From: Notamacropus eugenii
Taxonomy: Eukaryota > Chordata > Mammalia > Diprotodontia > Macropodidae
DNA: 64,000 nucleotides
Direction of reading: 5' to 3'
NCBI RefSeq assembly: GCF_028372415.1
Contig: NC_092873.1
Coordinates: 350,921,890-350,985,889 of the forward strand
Shown piece after piece: positions 22,551 to 34,972 of the stretch (its first letter is position 1; each line of letters opens with the position of its first letter). The notes beneath the pieces were generated by a model that worked only from the letters and a program-made list of their open reading frames with translations, ran no database searches and was not told the origin of the DNA. The position numbers were made by a program, and so were the translations under genes.

Positions 22551-22779
22551 AAAGACTGTAAAGTAAAGACAAAATACATACAGATGGGCACATTGATACT
22601 TGTAGACTCTCCCTCTGCTGTTATCACTGAGCAACCTCTCCTCTGAATTCACTCTATCTAAATTTATCACCCAATCCAGATCCTGTGGCTATTATCTATT
22701 GGTCCCCTGGTCATTCTCCCTCATTTCTCTATGAGATCAGTGCCTAGCTCCCAGTCTTCCTTTCCATCCCAAATCTGCC

Positions 22780-23280
22780 CTTATACTATCAAATGTAAAA
22801 TCTACTATTTGGTTTATAAAGCCCTTCATAATTCCTCTCCCCTCTTACCTTCCCAGTCTTCATATACCTCACCCCAACATACTCTGCAATCCAATGGCAC
22901 TGCACTCTTAGATATTCCTTGCTCATGACACTGTCTCTTGCTTGACTGGACATTTTCACTGACTGTGTTGTTCCATGCCTGGAGTTCTTCCCCTCCTCTC
23001 CTTCACTGCCTAGTTTCCCTGCTTCCTTCAAGTTTTAGCTAAAATCCCACCTTCTGCAAGAAGCCTTTTCTGGTCTCCCTTAATACTAGCATCATGCCTT
23101 CCTTCTGAGATGATCTCCAATTTGTCCCATATCTAACTTGTTTGTACCTAAATGTTTGCATGTTATCTCTCTCCATTTGAGAGGAAAGATTATTTTTGCC
23201 CTTCTTTGTATCCCAGCTCTTAGCATAGTGCCTGGCACATAGTAGGTGCTTAATAAATGTTTGTTACTTTGACTTGACAA
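22780..23280 (+). mobile_element. L2 LINE 3' end
   Basis: Textbook L2 tail: TTATAAAGCCCTTCATAATT, CTTCCTTCAAGTTTTAGCTA, CCACCTTCTGCAAGAAGCCT, TAGTGCCTGGCACATAGTAG and GTGCTTAATAAATGTTTGTT. Upstream sequence 22551-22780 may belong to it but is not clearly recognisable. Confidence 0.85.
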
Positions 23281-25930
23281 CTTTACTGGGACACTTCAAT
23301 ATACTAAAACCCCCCAGATCATTAGTCTGCTCAAGTATTTTGACCCTCTTCTACACTTCTTTTCATCTACACTCAGGGATGGTCCTACCCTTCATCTTGT
23401 CATCATCTGTAAGTATTCAATTTTCATGATTAAGAATTCTGAAACTCTTATCAAATCAAAACTTCCTATAATTACATCTCTCTATGCCTTCCTTGTAAAC
23501 CTATTCTTCATATTCATGTCTTCATGTCTAATCCTTGAACCCCTCAGGACCTTCCCTGGCCATCACCTCTGCTCTAGTTATAGTCTGCTTACCTTCCAAT
23601 CTCAATTTTTTAGTGAATCAATTCAGCTCTACAGTTAATCAGTTCAACTCTACACTACCCTCTGTTCCTTTGTCCCATCACTGCTCATGATTTGCCAAAC
23701 TCCAAATCTAGATTTTTCTAATTATTTCTCTCTCTTGCCCCTATATAAGTGAGGCCTAATGGAGCCTGAGGAAGTCATAAACCTGTTGACCAAGTCCACT
23801 ACACATTTATGCTGTATGATCTCAACTCAAGCTCTCACTGCAGCAAAGCAATCCTTTTACTCCTCCCTAATTGGTTTTCCATCCAATTCACCAAAGCAGT
23901 TAAATCAAACCTCTTTTCAACCCTTCTAGTATCTTCTGCCCCTACTTGTCAAGTGAGAATTTTGCTTCACACTTTAATGAAAAAATGGAGGCTATTCAGC
24001 ATGCTCTCCCTTCTTTCTCATATCACAGCCTATTAATATCATGCCCTTTTATCTCCTTTACTTTAGTCCCAAAGCCAAATCTTCTACATGTACCCTTGAC
24101 CCCATTTACCTGCCATCTTTTCCAGTGGTTTGCTATTCCCTCTCTCCTATTACTCCCTCTCTTCTTCTAACCTTCAGTCTCTCTATTTATTGGCTTATTC
24201 CCTGCTACCTAGCAGGGAACCAAGCCCTTCCACATTCTTTAAAAAAAAAAAAAGCAAAAAAAAGCCCTTATTAGACCCTGCCATTCTATAAGCTATTGAC
24301 TCATATATCTTTTGTCCCTTTCTCAGCCAAACACCTTGAAAAAGCTGTCCACACTTGTTGCCTTTACTTCTTCTCCCCCTTTTCCCTCTACAGTCTGGAT
24401 TCTTGCTTCATTACTCAACTGAAACTGCTCCCTCCAAAGTTACCATTGATCTCTTAATTGTCAGATTTAATGGCATTTGTTCAATCTTCAACCTTCTTCA
24501 ACCTCTATAAAGCAGTTGACACTACTGACCATTCTTTCCTGGGAAACTGCTTTTTCCTGGTTCCCTTCCTACCTGTCTGATCACTCCATGATATCTTTGG
24601 TTAGACAGATGATCATCTATATCATATCCCCTAACTGAGTGTGTCTGAAGACTCTGTTCTGGGTCTTCTCTTTTTTCTTTACATTCTCTCACTTCATGAT
24701 CTCATCAGTTCCCATGGGTTTAATTATCTATCATCTCTATGTAGATGACCCCCACATCTATATATTGAACCCAAGATACTTCCCTAAATCTAGTCCTATA
24801 TTACCAACTGCTTATTAGAACTTTTGTAATGAATGTCTTGTAGGCATCTCAAATACATGTCCAAAACAGAACTCAGTAACTTTCTCCTCCAAATCTACCA
24901 CTTTTCCATACATCCCTATTTCTCCCAATCACCTAGGTATACAATTTCAGCATCATTCTAGATTCTCACTTATCACATATATCCAAGTAGTTTCCAAATC
25001 TGGCCATTTCTTGTCTCCACAACATCTCTCACCTATACCTCCTTTCCTCCATTCAGACAACTACAACCCTGGTTCAGGCACCCATCACTTCTTGCCTTGA
25101 CTGTTGTAATAGCCTCCTAACTGGTCTCATTTCCTCAAATCTCTCCCCACTACAATCCTTCCTCCACATAACTTCTAAATTGCTATTCCTGGAGTACAAA
25201 TCTGACCATGTCATATGTGATTTATGACTTAATAAATTTTTATGGCTTCCAATTCATTCTAAAATCACAAGCCCTTCATAGCCTGGTCCCATCCTACCTT
25301 TCCAGCTTTATTGCACATTTCTCCTTTTTGTGAATGCACTCTACAATCCAGTAAAACTGGCCTTCTTACTTTTTTCTCACATGGGACATTCTGCTCTCTA
25401 TCTCAATGTATTTTCACTGGTTATTGCCCATGCCTAGAATGTACTTGTCCTCTTTACTTCTGCCTCTTGGAATTCCTAGTTTCTTTCCAGACTTTGTTCA
25501 AATTCTGCTTTCTTCATGAGGCCTTTCCTGTTGCCCCAGTTGCTGGTGTCTTTTGCTCTGAAGTTGCCTATTATAACAGACTACACAGATCCAGGGTCCT
25601 GAGGCTCCCTCTCCCCTTAAAGGGCTCCATCTCTGGACTCACACAGACTAGGTTCATTTCTAGGGCTCTCTGAACTCTAAAGAGAAGGATCACGCGCTTT
25701 CTCCTGTTATTTGACTCTTTATGTCCCCATTCCATGGCCCCAGGTAAATTCATTTAAAACTTAGCATTTAAAAAACACCTAAGATCTCCCAAAAGGAATC
25801 AATAGGGTCCTTTCTAGAAAAGTGCTCAATTTACAAAGTAAATAATGTCTAAGATATTTGTTTCCTCTTTCACATAGTGCTCTGCACATAGTAAGCACTT
25901 AACAAATGCTTTCTCATTTTTTCATTCATT
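23281..25930 (+). mobile_element. Long L2 LINE copy with endonuclease and RT remnants
   Basis: About 2.65 kb of an L2 sense strand. It opens in the endonuclease end (GGGACACTTCAATATACT, reading GHFNI for the family's GDFNI). It then passes a linker with ASHFNEKMEAIQHAL (23958-24003, like the L2 F..K...I pattern), the LDPI motif near 24088, a decayed RT region (CAGTTGACACTACTGACCAT for the AFDTVDH motif, near 24516; TCTATGTAGATGACCCCCAC for the YADD-type motif, near 24735) and the 3' UTR. It ends GCACATAGTAAGCACTTAAC then TCATTCATTT. Stops and frameshifts make it inactive. Confidence 0.8.
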
Positions 25931-25959
25931 TCTCCACAACAAAAGAACAAATGAGTGAA

Positions 25960-26635
25960 TTGACAACAAAGCACACCACCCAGCAATAATACCATTTCTA
26001 GGGCAGTACCCCAAAGAGATCATACAAATGAGAAAAGGACCCACGTGTACAAAAATATTTATAGCATCTCTTTTTGTGGTGGCAAAGAATTGAAAATTGA
26101 GGGGATGTCCATCATTTGGGGAATGGCTAAACAAGTTATGGTATATGAATGTAATGAAATACTATTGTGCTCTAAGAATTGACGAACAGTCAGACTTCAG
26201 AAAAACCTGGAAAGACTTATGTGAACTGAAGTTGAGTGAGGAGAGCAGAACCAGAAGAACTTTGTACACAATTACAGTCACATTGTTCAATGACTAATTT
26301 TGATAGAGTTGGTTTTTCCCAGCAGTGAAAGGTTCTAGGACAACTCCAAAAGGCTTATGACATAAAATGCTATCCGCATCCAGAGAAAGAACTTTGGAGT
26401 CTGAATGCAGATCAAAGCATTTATTTGCTCTCTCTTTTTTGTTTTATTTCTTCTTTTTCGTGGTTTATTCTATTGGTTACAGTATGACTAAAGTGAAAAT
26501 GTTTAATGTATCAGATTGCATGCTCTCTTGGGGAGGGGAGAAATGAGGGAAGGAGAGAAAATTTAAAACTCAAAAGCTTATGGAAATGAATGCTGAAAAC
26601 TAAATATAAACAAATATAGGAAAAAATTTAAAAAA
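25960..26635 (+). mobile_element. L1 LINE 3' end
   Basis: CCAGCAATAATACCATTTCT, GTACAAAAATATTTATAGCA, GGGGAATGGCTAAACAAGTT, GAAAAACCTGGAAAGACTTA and ATCCAGAGAAAGAACTTTGG are the marsupial L1 ORF2 end and 3' UTR. It finishes with an A-rich tail near 26635. Confidence 0.85.
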
Positions 26636-26744
26636 CAGTACACAAATCACTTTATGTGACTGTGGAATAGACATTTAATATTCATCTCACCTCTATACTG
26701 TCTAGACAATTCACACAAGGTCTGTATCTTCTGTGAACTTAATG

Positions 26745-29700
26745 CCTGACTTCAGCTCATCCTCCTATCTGTGGGCACCTTCTTCAAGACAGAGTGGTAG
26801 AAAATTTGTCCTGCTCTCAGTCAACACTGGAGGGGGTAGGGTGTGTTCAGGGAAGATTAGCACCTCTGGTGTGAGGGCAGCTTTCCACCTTTGGTGTCTA
26901 TTTGATTCAACCAACTTGGAACCTATGACTCCAAAAAGTTGTAGCATGCACAGAAGCCAAAACCCAGAAAACCATCTGAGCAGATGGGCTAAACCAGATT
27001 GAAGGTAATTGACCCACTGGTGAGTTGGGAGGTGGGAGCGGGGGGGGTGGAGATAGTGTCTACTCCAACCATGGCAGAATGGGCAGATGAGAACAACTTG
27101 TTCCAACATCCATGAAGGCAGCTGTGGAGCGCTAAGAGGTTGGTTAGACATTGAAGATGCCAAGGTACTACATCCTGAACCATTACCAGTCATCTTGATT
27201 TTTGTCTTACAGCTGGACTTTGATGACTCTGGAAGAGAGTGAGGCCAATGATTTTGTACAACTCTGCCTCACTTAAATCCAATTTATGTGCTAAACGAAA
27301 GATATCACCCATGACAGGAGGTGACATGAGAAAGGGATTTAAAAAGGTGCCTTAAAAATTGTCTATTTCACCCAACCCTTTACCAGGACTGGAGTGGATC
27401 CCACCATGTGGTCAAAAAGCACTCAAAAAGGCAAAAAACTTTTGCAGAGGTGATTCCACTCACCATTGGTAAGTGGAACATGCACACATTTATGGACAAA
27501 ACAAAATCCAGTAGACCTGAAAGATGAACAGCTCTTGTTGTAAGAGAACTCAGCAGTTATCACATTCAAGTAACAACCCAGGGTGAAACAAGGCTGGCAA
27601 ATGAAGGCCAGTTTATTCAAGTTGGAGCTAGATACAAGTTTTACTGCAGTGGGTCACAATGGAGGGGACCGCCTTGAAGCTGGAACAGGTTTTGCAATCA
27701 AACACAATCTAGTCAACAAACTTGTATGCCTACCAAAAGGAGTGAAGACAGGTTCATGACAATGTGATTAGCACTTGTAGGAAAGTGCCATCCACCATTA
27801 TCAGTGTGTATGATTCCACTATGATAAACCCACAAAGCCAGATAACTACTAGAAGACTTAATGTCAACAGATTAGAGTGCCTCTCACTTCTCAGAGTGGG
27901 ATCAGTTGTTAACTTGGAGGGCAAGCTGAACCAATACAGTTGACAGTGTTCACAGTTGACAACGGTGAAGAAGAAAAGGAGTAAGCAGTTTTGATTATAC
28001 AACATTGCATTTACTCCTCTGGGTCAGAACACTCACAAACATTAAGACTGGTTTGTCAAAAATGATGAGGAAATTCAACATTTGCGAAATGAAAAACAAA
28101 AACTCCGCAGGGTTTTACCAACAGGGTAATCTGTCTCCATCAAAGATAAGGTGGAAGAGAAGTTTAGAGAGATACAGGATTCTTGGCTCAGTAAGAAGAC
28201 AGATGAAATTCAGTTCTACACTGATAGTAACAATCCAAAATATTTTTATGACGTCCTGAGGGCTACTTATGGACCAAAAACCTATGGTGCATTTCAACTA
28301 CTTAATGCTGATAGAACCAGATTGATTAGTAATAAGGACATGATCCTGGAGAGATGGACTGAACACTTCTACAGTGTTTTTTAATAGATGGTCATCAATC
28401 AATGCTAAGGTCCTTGACTATACACCTCAGATTGAAGTCAATCCCTCTCTAGCTGAACTTCCAACTGAAGAAGAGGTTTTGAATGCCATTAGGCTCTGCC
28501 ATGTAGCAAAGGACCTGGTACACATTCCATTCCAGCAGAGATCTACAAGACAGGAAGGCCTCTGCTCATACAAAAGCTGACTGAAATTTTCTGGGTTATA
28601 TGGCAAGAGGATAATCTCTGATTATCCCTCTGGAGTCCAAGGATGGATTCATTTTTTCATATCTATAAATGTAAAGGAAATAGAATGTCCTGTGACAATC
28701 ATGTGAGGTCTCTCTCTTACTCATTGTTGTCAAGGTTCTTGCCAGTGTCCTCCTTAATACAAAAGGGAATCCTTCACCTGAAAGGTGGTCATTTACCTGA
28801 GAGCTAGTGTGGCCTCAGAAAGGGCCAAGGAACAGTTGATACATTGTTAGCCGCCCAATGACTCCAATGCTAGGAGCAGAACACAAAGTTCATCAATCTG
28901 ACCAAGGCATTTGATGCTGTCAGTCATGAGGGTTTGTGGAAAATTACAGCAAAATCTGGGTGTCCAAAGAAGTTCATCAGTACTGTACATCAGCTTCATA
29001 ATGGCATGCTTGCATAGGTTCTGGGTAATGGATGATGCTCTTATGTTTTCCCAGTCACCAATGGAGTGAAGCAGGGCTAACGTGCCTACTTCCGTGCCTT
29101 TTAGCATGATATTTTCAACAGTGTTGTTAGATGCCTTCAACGAGGATGGAAACAGCATCAAGGTTAGCTACTACACTGAGAGTAAATTATTTAACTTGAA
29201 AAGCCAAGACTAAAGTGGAGGAGAGTTGGTGCTCAATATTTTGTTCACAGATGATCCTGCACTCAAGGCAACCTCTGAGGTTGAGATGCAGTGGAGTATG
29301 GATTTATTCTCTGCCACTTGTTCTAATTTGGCCTAACAATTAACACCAAGAAAATACAGGATTTCCACCAGTCAGCACCACACCATCCATACATGGAATC
29401 ATTGGTTACAGCAAATGGAGAAATATTGAATTCTGCGGATCAGTTCACTTACCTTGGTAATACACTTTCCAGGGATGTCCACATAGATGATGAGGCTGAC
29501 CCACACATTGCCAGAGCTAATTTAGTGTTTGGGATGCTCCAAAAGAAAGTGTGAGAACAAAGAGATATCAGACTGTCTACCAAGCTGAAAGTCTACAGAG
29601 CCATTGTGCTGACCTCATTGTTGTATGCCTGTGAAACCTGAATCATCTACCAGCATCATGCCAGGAAACTGAATTGCTTCCATTTGAATCGTTTTAGGAA

Positions 29701-30240
29701 GATTCTGAAGGTTACCAGGCAAAATAAGATAGCAGATGCTAAAGTCCTTTCTTGAGCTAAACTGCCAAGCATTCCAACTCTACAGCAGGGAGCACAATTC
29801 CAATGTTTTAGCTGTGTTCAAATGCCAAAGGTACATCGGCCTAAAAGATTATTTTACAGAGAATTCACACAAAGCAAGTGCTCACATGGAGGTTAGAAGA
29901 AACAATACAAGGACACTTCTCAAGGTCTCTTTGAAGAACTTTGGAATCAACTGCATGTTATGGGAAACACTGGCAAAGGACCACCCACCATGGTGTGCCT
30001 GCATCAAAGGAGGTACTATGCTCTATGAGCAAAGTAGTAACTCAAAAGAAACATGAGATAGGTAAATTTAGAGACATTTCCACTCCAAATATTCCCGTAG
30101 ACTCTGTGCCTGATCTGTGGTAGAAGCTTCTGAATTCATACTTGTCTGATTAACTACAGTCAGACACACTGTACCTTGACTCTAACATAGTGATGCCATT
30201 TTGGCCCTTTTTGAGCATGAAAGACAACAACACACCAGTC
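26745..30240 (+). mobile_element. RTE-clade LINE, near full length but decayed
   Basis: About 3.5 kb. The 5' leader (TGAGCAGATGGGCTAAACCA, TAGACATTGAAGATGCCAAG) is followed by an endonuclease-type frame (TKSSRPERRTALVVREL near 27500; ETRLANEGQ near 27579). The RT portion has LTKAFDAVSHEGLW near 28900 (motif A) and ILFTDDPALKA near 29238 (motif C, FADD-like). The 3' end GATGCCATTTTGGCCCTTTT..GACAACAACAC is typical of RTE. Part of the endonuclease is deleted near 27.9-28.0 kb, and stops and frameshifts are many. Confidence 0.85.
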
Positions 30241-30780
30241 AACACTGACTGGATGACCTAAGAGCTTCCAGTCTCATCAACTCATGAAGCTGAGGACAGA
30301 AACACTTCTCTTGGGATTACCATTCAGTCCCTCATAGCCAGGGAAAGAAATACAAAGCAGAAGAGGCAGTCAGAGGGGTGAGGTCCAGCATTAGGTTCAT
30401 CAAGGCCAGCACATGCCACATGTAGGCAGTTGCTCTTCTGCCAGGGAGATGTTGAGTCTGTGCCACAAAAAGCCCAAGCTACATGTTCGGAAGGGAGGAA
30501 GCCCACATCAAGAGTAGAAATCGTCTCTGCCTTTGAAGTCTGTTGAGTGGGTGACTCTAGCTGCTTAGTGGCCTCTTGAATGCAACACTGACTCCATCAC
30601 TGAGCTGTGGGGGGAAAAGGATGAGGGGATGATTCATTGGAACCAATCAGAAGCCTCTAGCTGTACCTATATCAATGGATCCTCCAGACAGGGCCAGAGC
30701 CTGGAAGGGTTCTGTTCTCGGGACAGCACACATGTCATCAGAAGGGGCCCAATTCCAGTCATGGTCCCTAGAAGGGATGG
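30241..30780. other. 540 bp without recognised feature
   Basis: No coding signal and no repeat recognised. GC content is somewhat higher than the flanks. Confidence 0.35.
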
Positions 30781-30945
30781 TCACTGTTATGCTTGTATTT
30801 GTTTCATCTGTGTTTCTATATACATGTTGTTTCACTCATCAAAATTGTGAGCTCCTTGAGGGCAGAGGTTTTACTTTTTGTCTTATATCCCCAACCCTAG
30901 CACAATTCCCAACACATAGTCAGTGCTTACTTTAATGATTGTTCA
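30781..30945 (+). mobile_element. L2 LINE 3' end
   Basis: AAAATTGTGAGCTCCTTGAG, GGCAGAGGTTTTACTTTTTG, CCCTAGCACAATTCCCAACA and TAGTCAGTGCTTACTT match the L2 terminal 100-150 bp. Confidence 0.75.
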
Positions 30946-30974
30946 ATAGACATTTATTAAGTGTCTGTAGACTT

Positions 30975-31240
30975 ACAAAGACAAGGTTGTGCAGAGGATA
31001 GAGCACCAGGCTTGGAGTCAGGAAGCCTAGAGTTCAAATCCTACCTCAGACACATACCAGCTGAGTGACCTTGGACAAGTTGCTTAACCTCTGTGTGCCT
31101 CAATTTCCTCAACTATAAGATAGGATTGATAATAGCATTGACTCCAATGGTTATTGTGAGGATAAAAATGAGTTAATATTTGTAAAGTGTTTTGTAAACT
31201 AAAGTCCTGTATAAATACTAGCTATTATTATTAATAAATG
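30975..31240 (+). mobile_element. MIR/THER1 SINE
   Basis: GCAGAGGATAGAGCACCAGG, GAGTTCAAATCCTACCTCAG, TGAGTGACCTTGGACAAGTT, CTCAATTTCCTCAACTATAA and GGTTATTGTGAGGATAAAAA, nearly full length. It interrupts an antisense L2 whose tail begins at 30946 (TTCAATAGACATTTATTAAG). Confidence 0.9.
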
Positions 31241-31554
31241 TTGGGATCTGGGAAGTTTTCGTAGAGAAAGGAATACTTACATTAAACCGTGAAGGATGAT
31301 AAGGATTCTGGGAGGTGGAAGTGATGAAAGAGGACTTCCCAGGCATGGGGAATAGTTTATGCAAAGGATCAGAAAGGAATGCTGAGTTCAGGAAAGGGGC
31401 AGGTCAGTGTGGCTGGAGAGGACAAGCTTGGAATCAGATTGAAAAAGGCCTCTGATGCCAGGATGAGTAGAATATAATTTTTCTCATAGGTAACAGGGAG
31501 TCACCAAAGGTTTTTGAGCAGAAGACTGAGAGCAACTAATTCACAAACAAGCAT

Positions 31555-31675
31555 TAAGTACTTACTATTTACCAGGCACCATACTAACAATCCAAAGACA
31601 AAAATGAAACAAACCTTGCCCTCAAGAAGCTTACATTCTGTCTGAGGTAAAAACATGCACACATATGGTCAAATC
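31555..31675 (-). mobile_element. L2 3' end nested in L2
   Basis: GCATTAAGTACTTACTATTT, ACCAGGCACCATACTAACAA and CTCAAGAAGCTTACATTCTG are a second, independent L2 terminus inserted in the larger antisense L2. Confidence 0.6.
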
Positions 31676-32146
31676 TGTACCTTAAGAAGATTATTTTGGC
31701 AGGTACATGTGCAGTGGATTAGAAAGGAGAATGTATTAGAAGCAGAGAGACCAAATAAGGAGGTAATTACAATTATCCAGTTGAGGTGATACAGATTTGA
31801 ACTAGGATGGTGGCTATGTGACTATAGAGAAGGGCATAAATGCAAGAGATGTTGGTAGGTAGAACTGATGAGACATCAGCTGATCGATATCTGGAGTAAG
31901 GGAGAGAGAAGAATCAGGGATGACACAGAGGTTTCAACTTGGGTAACAGATGATCTGGAACCTTTAACAGAAATTAGGGTTTGAGGCATAGTACAAAGTT
32001 TAGGGCAAAAGATAAATAGTTCTGTTTTGAACATGTCTATTTTGAGATGTTAGTGGAGTATCCAGGTGGAACTGTCCCAAAGGGAGTAGGAGATATGAGA
32101 GTACAGCTCAGGAGAGAGATTAGGGCTGGATGCATCACTTTGGGGG

Positions 32147-32395
32147 CAGCTAAGTAGCCCAGTGAATGGAGTGCTGGACCTAGAGTGAGGAAGACCTGAG
32201 TTCAAATCTGGCTTCAGACACTTATTAGCTGTAGGACCCTGGGCAAGTTATTGAACTCTGTTTGCCTCACTTTCCTCATCTGTAAAATAAGCTGGAGAAG
32301 GAAATAGCAAACCACCCCAGTCTCTTTACCAAGAAAACCCCAAATGGGGTCACACAGAGTTGGACATGACAACAACAATAACCACAATATCAGTT
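32147..32395 (+). mobile_element. WSINE1/MAR1-type marsupial SINE
   Basis: Full structure: GGCAGCTAAGTAGCCCAGTG, GAGTTCAAATCTGGCTTCAG, GACCCTGGGCAAGTTATTGA, CTGGAGAAGGAAATAGCAAA, CCAAGAAAACCCCAAATGGG, GTTGGACATGACAACAACAA. This CORE-SINE family is diagnostic of marsupials. It lies inside the antisense L2 listed above. Confidence 0.9.
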
Positions 32396-33094
32396 TGGGA
32401 GTCAGCAGCTTAGAAATGGTGATTGAATCTATGGGACTTCAAGAGATCATCAAGGGAGAAAGTGAGGGAAAAGAAGAGAAGAGAAGGCAGGACAGAACCT
32501 TAATTAGAGGACAGATGAAGAAGTAAGGAATGGATGAGGCAGGTGCAAAAGAGATGGAAAAGGAGGAGTCAGAAAGTTAGGAAGAGAACCAGGAGTCACC
32601 GTTACATCACAGAAGTCAAGGAGAGAGGATGCAGTGGATGATGACAAAAGCTCACAGAGGAAGGAAGTTGAAAACTAAGAAAAGGCCCTTGGATTCAACA
32701 CTTAGGAGGTGGCTGGTGATTTTTTTGGTGAGAAGTTTCTGTAGAAACTAACTTCTAACTATTAGCTTGTCTATGAGTGTCTCATTGTCATATTTTATTG
32801 CAATTCCAAACTGGAAGCACCAGAGCAGACTGAATCAGGAACAGACTTTAACACAGTAGAGCTCAGAAGTCAGATTGTAAAGGGTTGAAACATTTTTTTC
32901 TAGTATTTTGGCAATGAAAATGAAAAGATAGGTAAGCTTGAGAGAATGGCAGGGTCAAATGCAGATTTTTTAAGTATGGGAGAGATGTGGTTATGTCTGT
33001 GTACAGCCACAAAGGACCCTGCAGACAAGGACAGACTAAATTCAATTCAGCAAACATGTATAAATTACAAACTATCCACTAAGAGTCAAAGGAA

Positions 33095-33210
33095 TATATA
33101 ATCATAGATTTAGAGTTGGAAGGGACATTAGATAGAGGACATATAGTCCATCCCCCACATTTTACATTAGATGAAGAAAGTGAGACCATGGAGTTTAAGT
33201 GACACAGGTA
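33095..33210 (-). mobile_element. MIR-related SINE fragment
   Basis: AATCATAGATTTAGAGTTGG, AAGGGACATTAGATAGAGG, CCCCCACATTTTACATTAGA and GTGAGACCATGGAGTTTAAG are a common mammalian SINE-like unit in reverse orientation. Confidence 0.5.
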
Positions 33211-33219
33211 AAAGTGGCA

Positions 33220-33505
33220 AAGCTTATCCACCTCCAGAGAAAGGACCGATAGAGTCTGAATGTACATCAAAGCATACTATTTTTCCACTTTTTTTTGGTC
33301 TATCTTCTTTCTAAACATGATTGATTGGAAATATGTTTTGCATAATTACATATGTACAACCTATGTAGAATTGCTTACCATTTCAGGAAGGATGGAGGGA
33401 GGGAACAAGAGAATTTGGAATTCAAAATTTTTTTCAAATTAATATAAAAATTGTTTTACATGTAATTGGGAAAAAATAAAATTTTACTAAAACAATAAAA
33501 GTGGC
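33220..33505 (+). mobile_element. L1 LINE 3' UTR end
   Basis: CCACCTCCAGAGAAAGGACC, GCATACTATTTTTCCACTTT, AGAATTGCTTACCATTTCAG and ATTGTTTTACATGTAATTGG end in AAAATAAAATTTTACTAAAA. Confidence 0.8.
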
Positions 33506-33691
33506 AAATGAGATTTCCAGTGGACCAGACTGCTTGCTCTAACAAAATGCCAAATAGTTTCTGTCTTAAATCAGATTATCTGGAGTCTCATCCCTGCCAC
33601 TTGCCACTGTCACTATCCAAAGACTACTGAACCTTCCCCTACCCCATTCATCTCTGCTTCCATTCTTCTCTGGGCACAGAGAGTCATATAT
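33506..33691. other. Spacer before the YWHAZ retrocopy
   Basis: Not recognised. It ends where homology to the YWHAZ 5' UTR begins (ATTCAGTC before the ATG). Confidence 0.4.
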
Positions 33692-34972
33692 ATTCAGTCA
33701 TGGATAAAAATGAGCAGGCTGAGAGATATAATGACATGGCAGCCTGCATGAAGTCTGTACCTGGGCAAGAAGCTGAATTACCCAATGAGGAAAGTAATCT
33801 ACGTTGACTACAAAAATGTTGTGAGGACTCAAAGGTCATCTTAGAGGGTCCTTTCAAATATTGAGCAAAAGATAGAAGGTGCTGAGAATAAACAGCAGAT
33901 GTCTGGAGAATACAGTGAGAAAATTGACACTGAACTAAGAAATAAGAAACATCTGTAATGATGTACTGTCTCTTTTGGAAAAGTTCTTGATTCCTCATGC
34001 TTCACAAATAGAAAGCAAAGTTTTCTATTTGAAAATGAAAAACTACTGCCATTATTTGGCTGAGGTTGCTGCTGGTGATGACATGAAAGAAATGATACAT
34101 CAATCACAACCTGCATATCAAGAAGCATTTGAAATCAGCAAAAAGGAGATGCAGCCAGTGCATCCTATGAGATTGAGTCTGGCCTTGAATTTCTCAGCAT
34201 TTTGCTATGAGATCCTGAACCCTCCAGAGAAAGCCTGCTCCCTTGCAAAGACAGCTTTTGATGAAACCATTGCTGAACATAATACGTTAAGTGAAGAACC
34301 ATACAAAGATAGAATAATGCAAATACAGAGCAACAACCTGACATTGTGAACATCAGACTCCAAGGAAATGAAGCTGAAGCAGGAGGAGGGGAGAAGTAAC
34401 CAACCTTCCAATTTTTGTCTACCTCATTCTAAAATGTATACAATAGATCATTTGTCATCCGTGCTATCCCACAAACAGTTTTTGTTTATGATTTATGACA
34501 GTTTTATGTTACGTCTGTTTGGATATCTATATATCTTGTTATGGTTTTTATGTTTAATATTAGGTAAGTAGAGGCACATGGCACTTGGGGAGTTATCTAT
34601 TTTCATCTGAGGTGGCCAATGTGGGGATGTGAAATTTTTATACACATTTTACATGTTTGGCATGGTATTTTCAATATGTCATACATTCACAAGCCAATGT
34701 TAAAACAGCTTCCATGTCTATGCAAAGAAAACTGCCTACATATTGACCTGTTATGGTGGGTGGGGGGAAGGTGGGAAAAGGATAATTGGTTGCAGCCACA
34801 GGTGTAGTTTATTGTGGGTACTTTAGGGTTAGAGCATTGATGGCTGTGGTAGAAAAAGATGTTCTATAGATACTCTTTTGCATATCATGCCATGTATATC
34901 TGTGGAATACACAGACTCAACGGGTAAGCTGATTGCAGCGGCAAAAGTATTCCATAAGAAAGTTTTAACCCA

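Larger units (their letters stand above)
31241..33030 (-). mobile_element. Long L2 LINE antisense copy with nested insertions
   Basis: The reverse complement of L2 3' UTR and RT-region wording runs through AGAGGACTTCCCAGGCATGG, GGGAGTCACCAAAGGTTTTT, AGGTAATTACAATTATCCAG, TGTTTTGAACATGTCTATTT and GCTGGTGATTTTTTTGGTGA to GGGTCAAATGCAGATTTTTT. It is broken by a second L2 3' end (31555-31675) and a WSINE1-like SINE (32147-32395). Confidence 0.7.

Noticed and set aside
26765..27193. 142-codon minus-strand ORF
   Set aside because: Antisense to the RTE 5' leader.
33975..34349. 124-codon 14-3-3-like ORF
   Set aside because: Residual frame of the YWHAZ processed pseudogene. It lacks the N-terminal helices, and stops occur before it and at the end.
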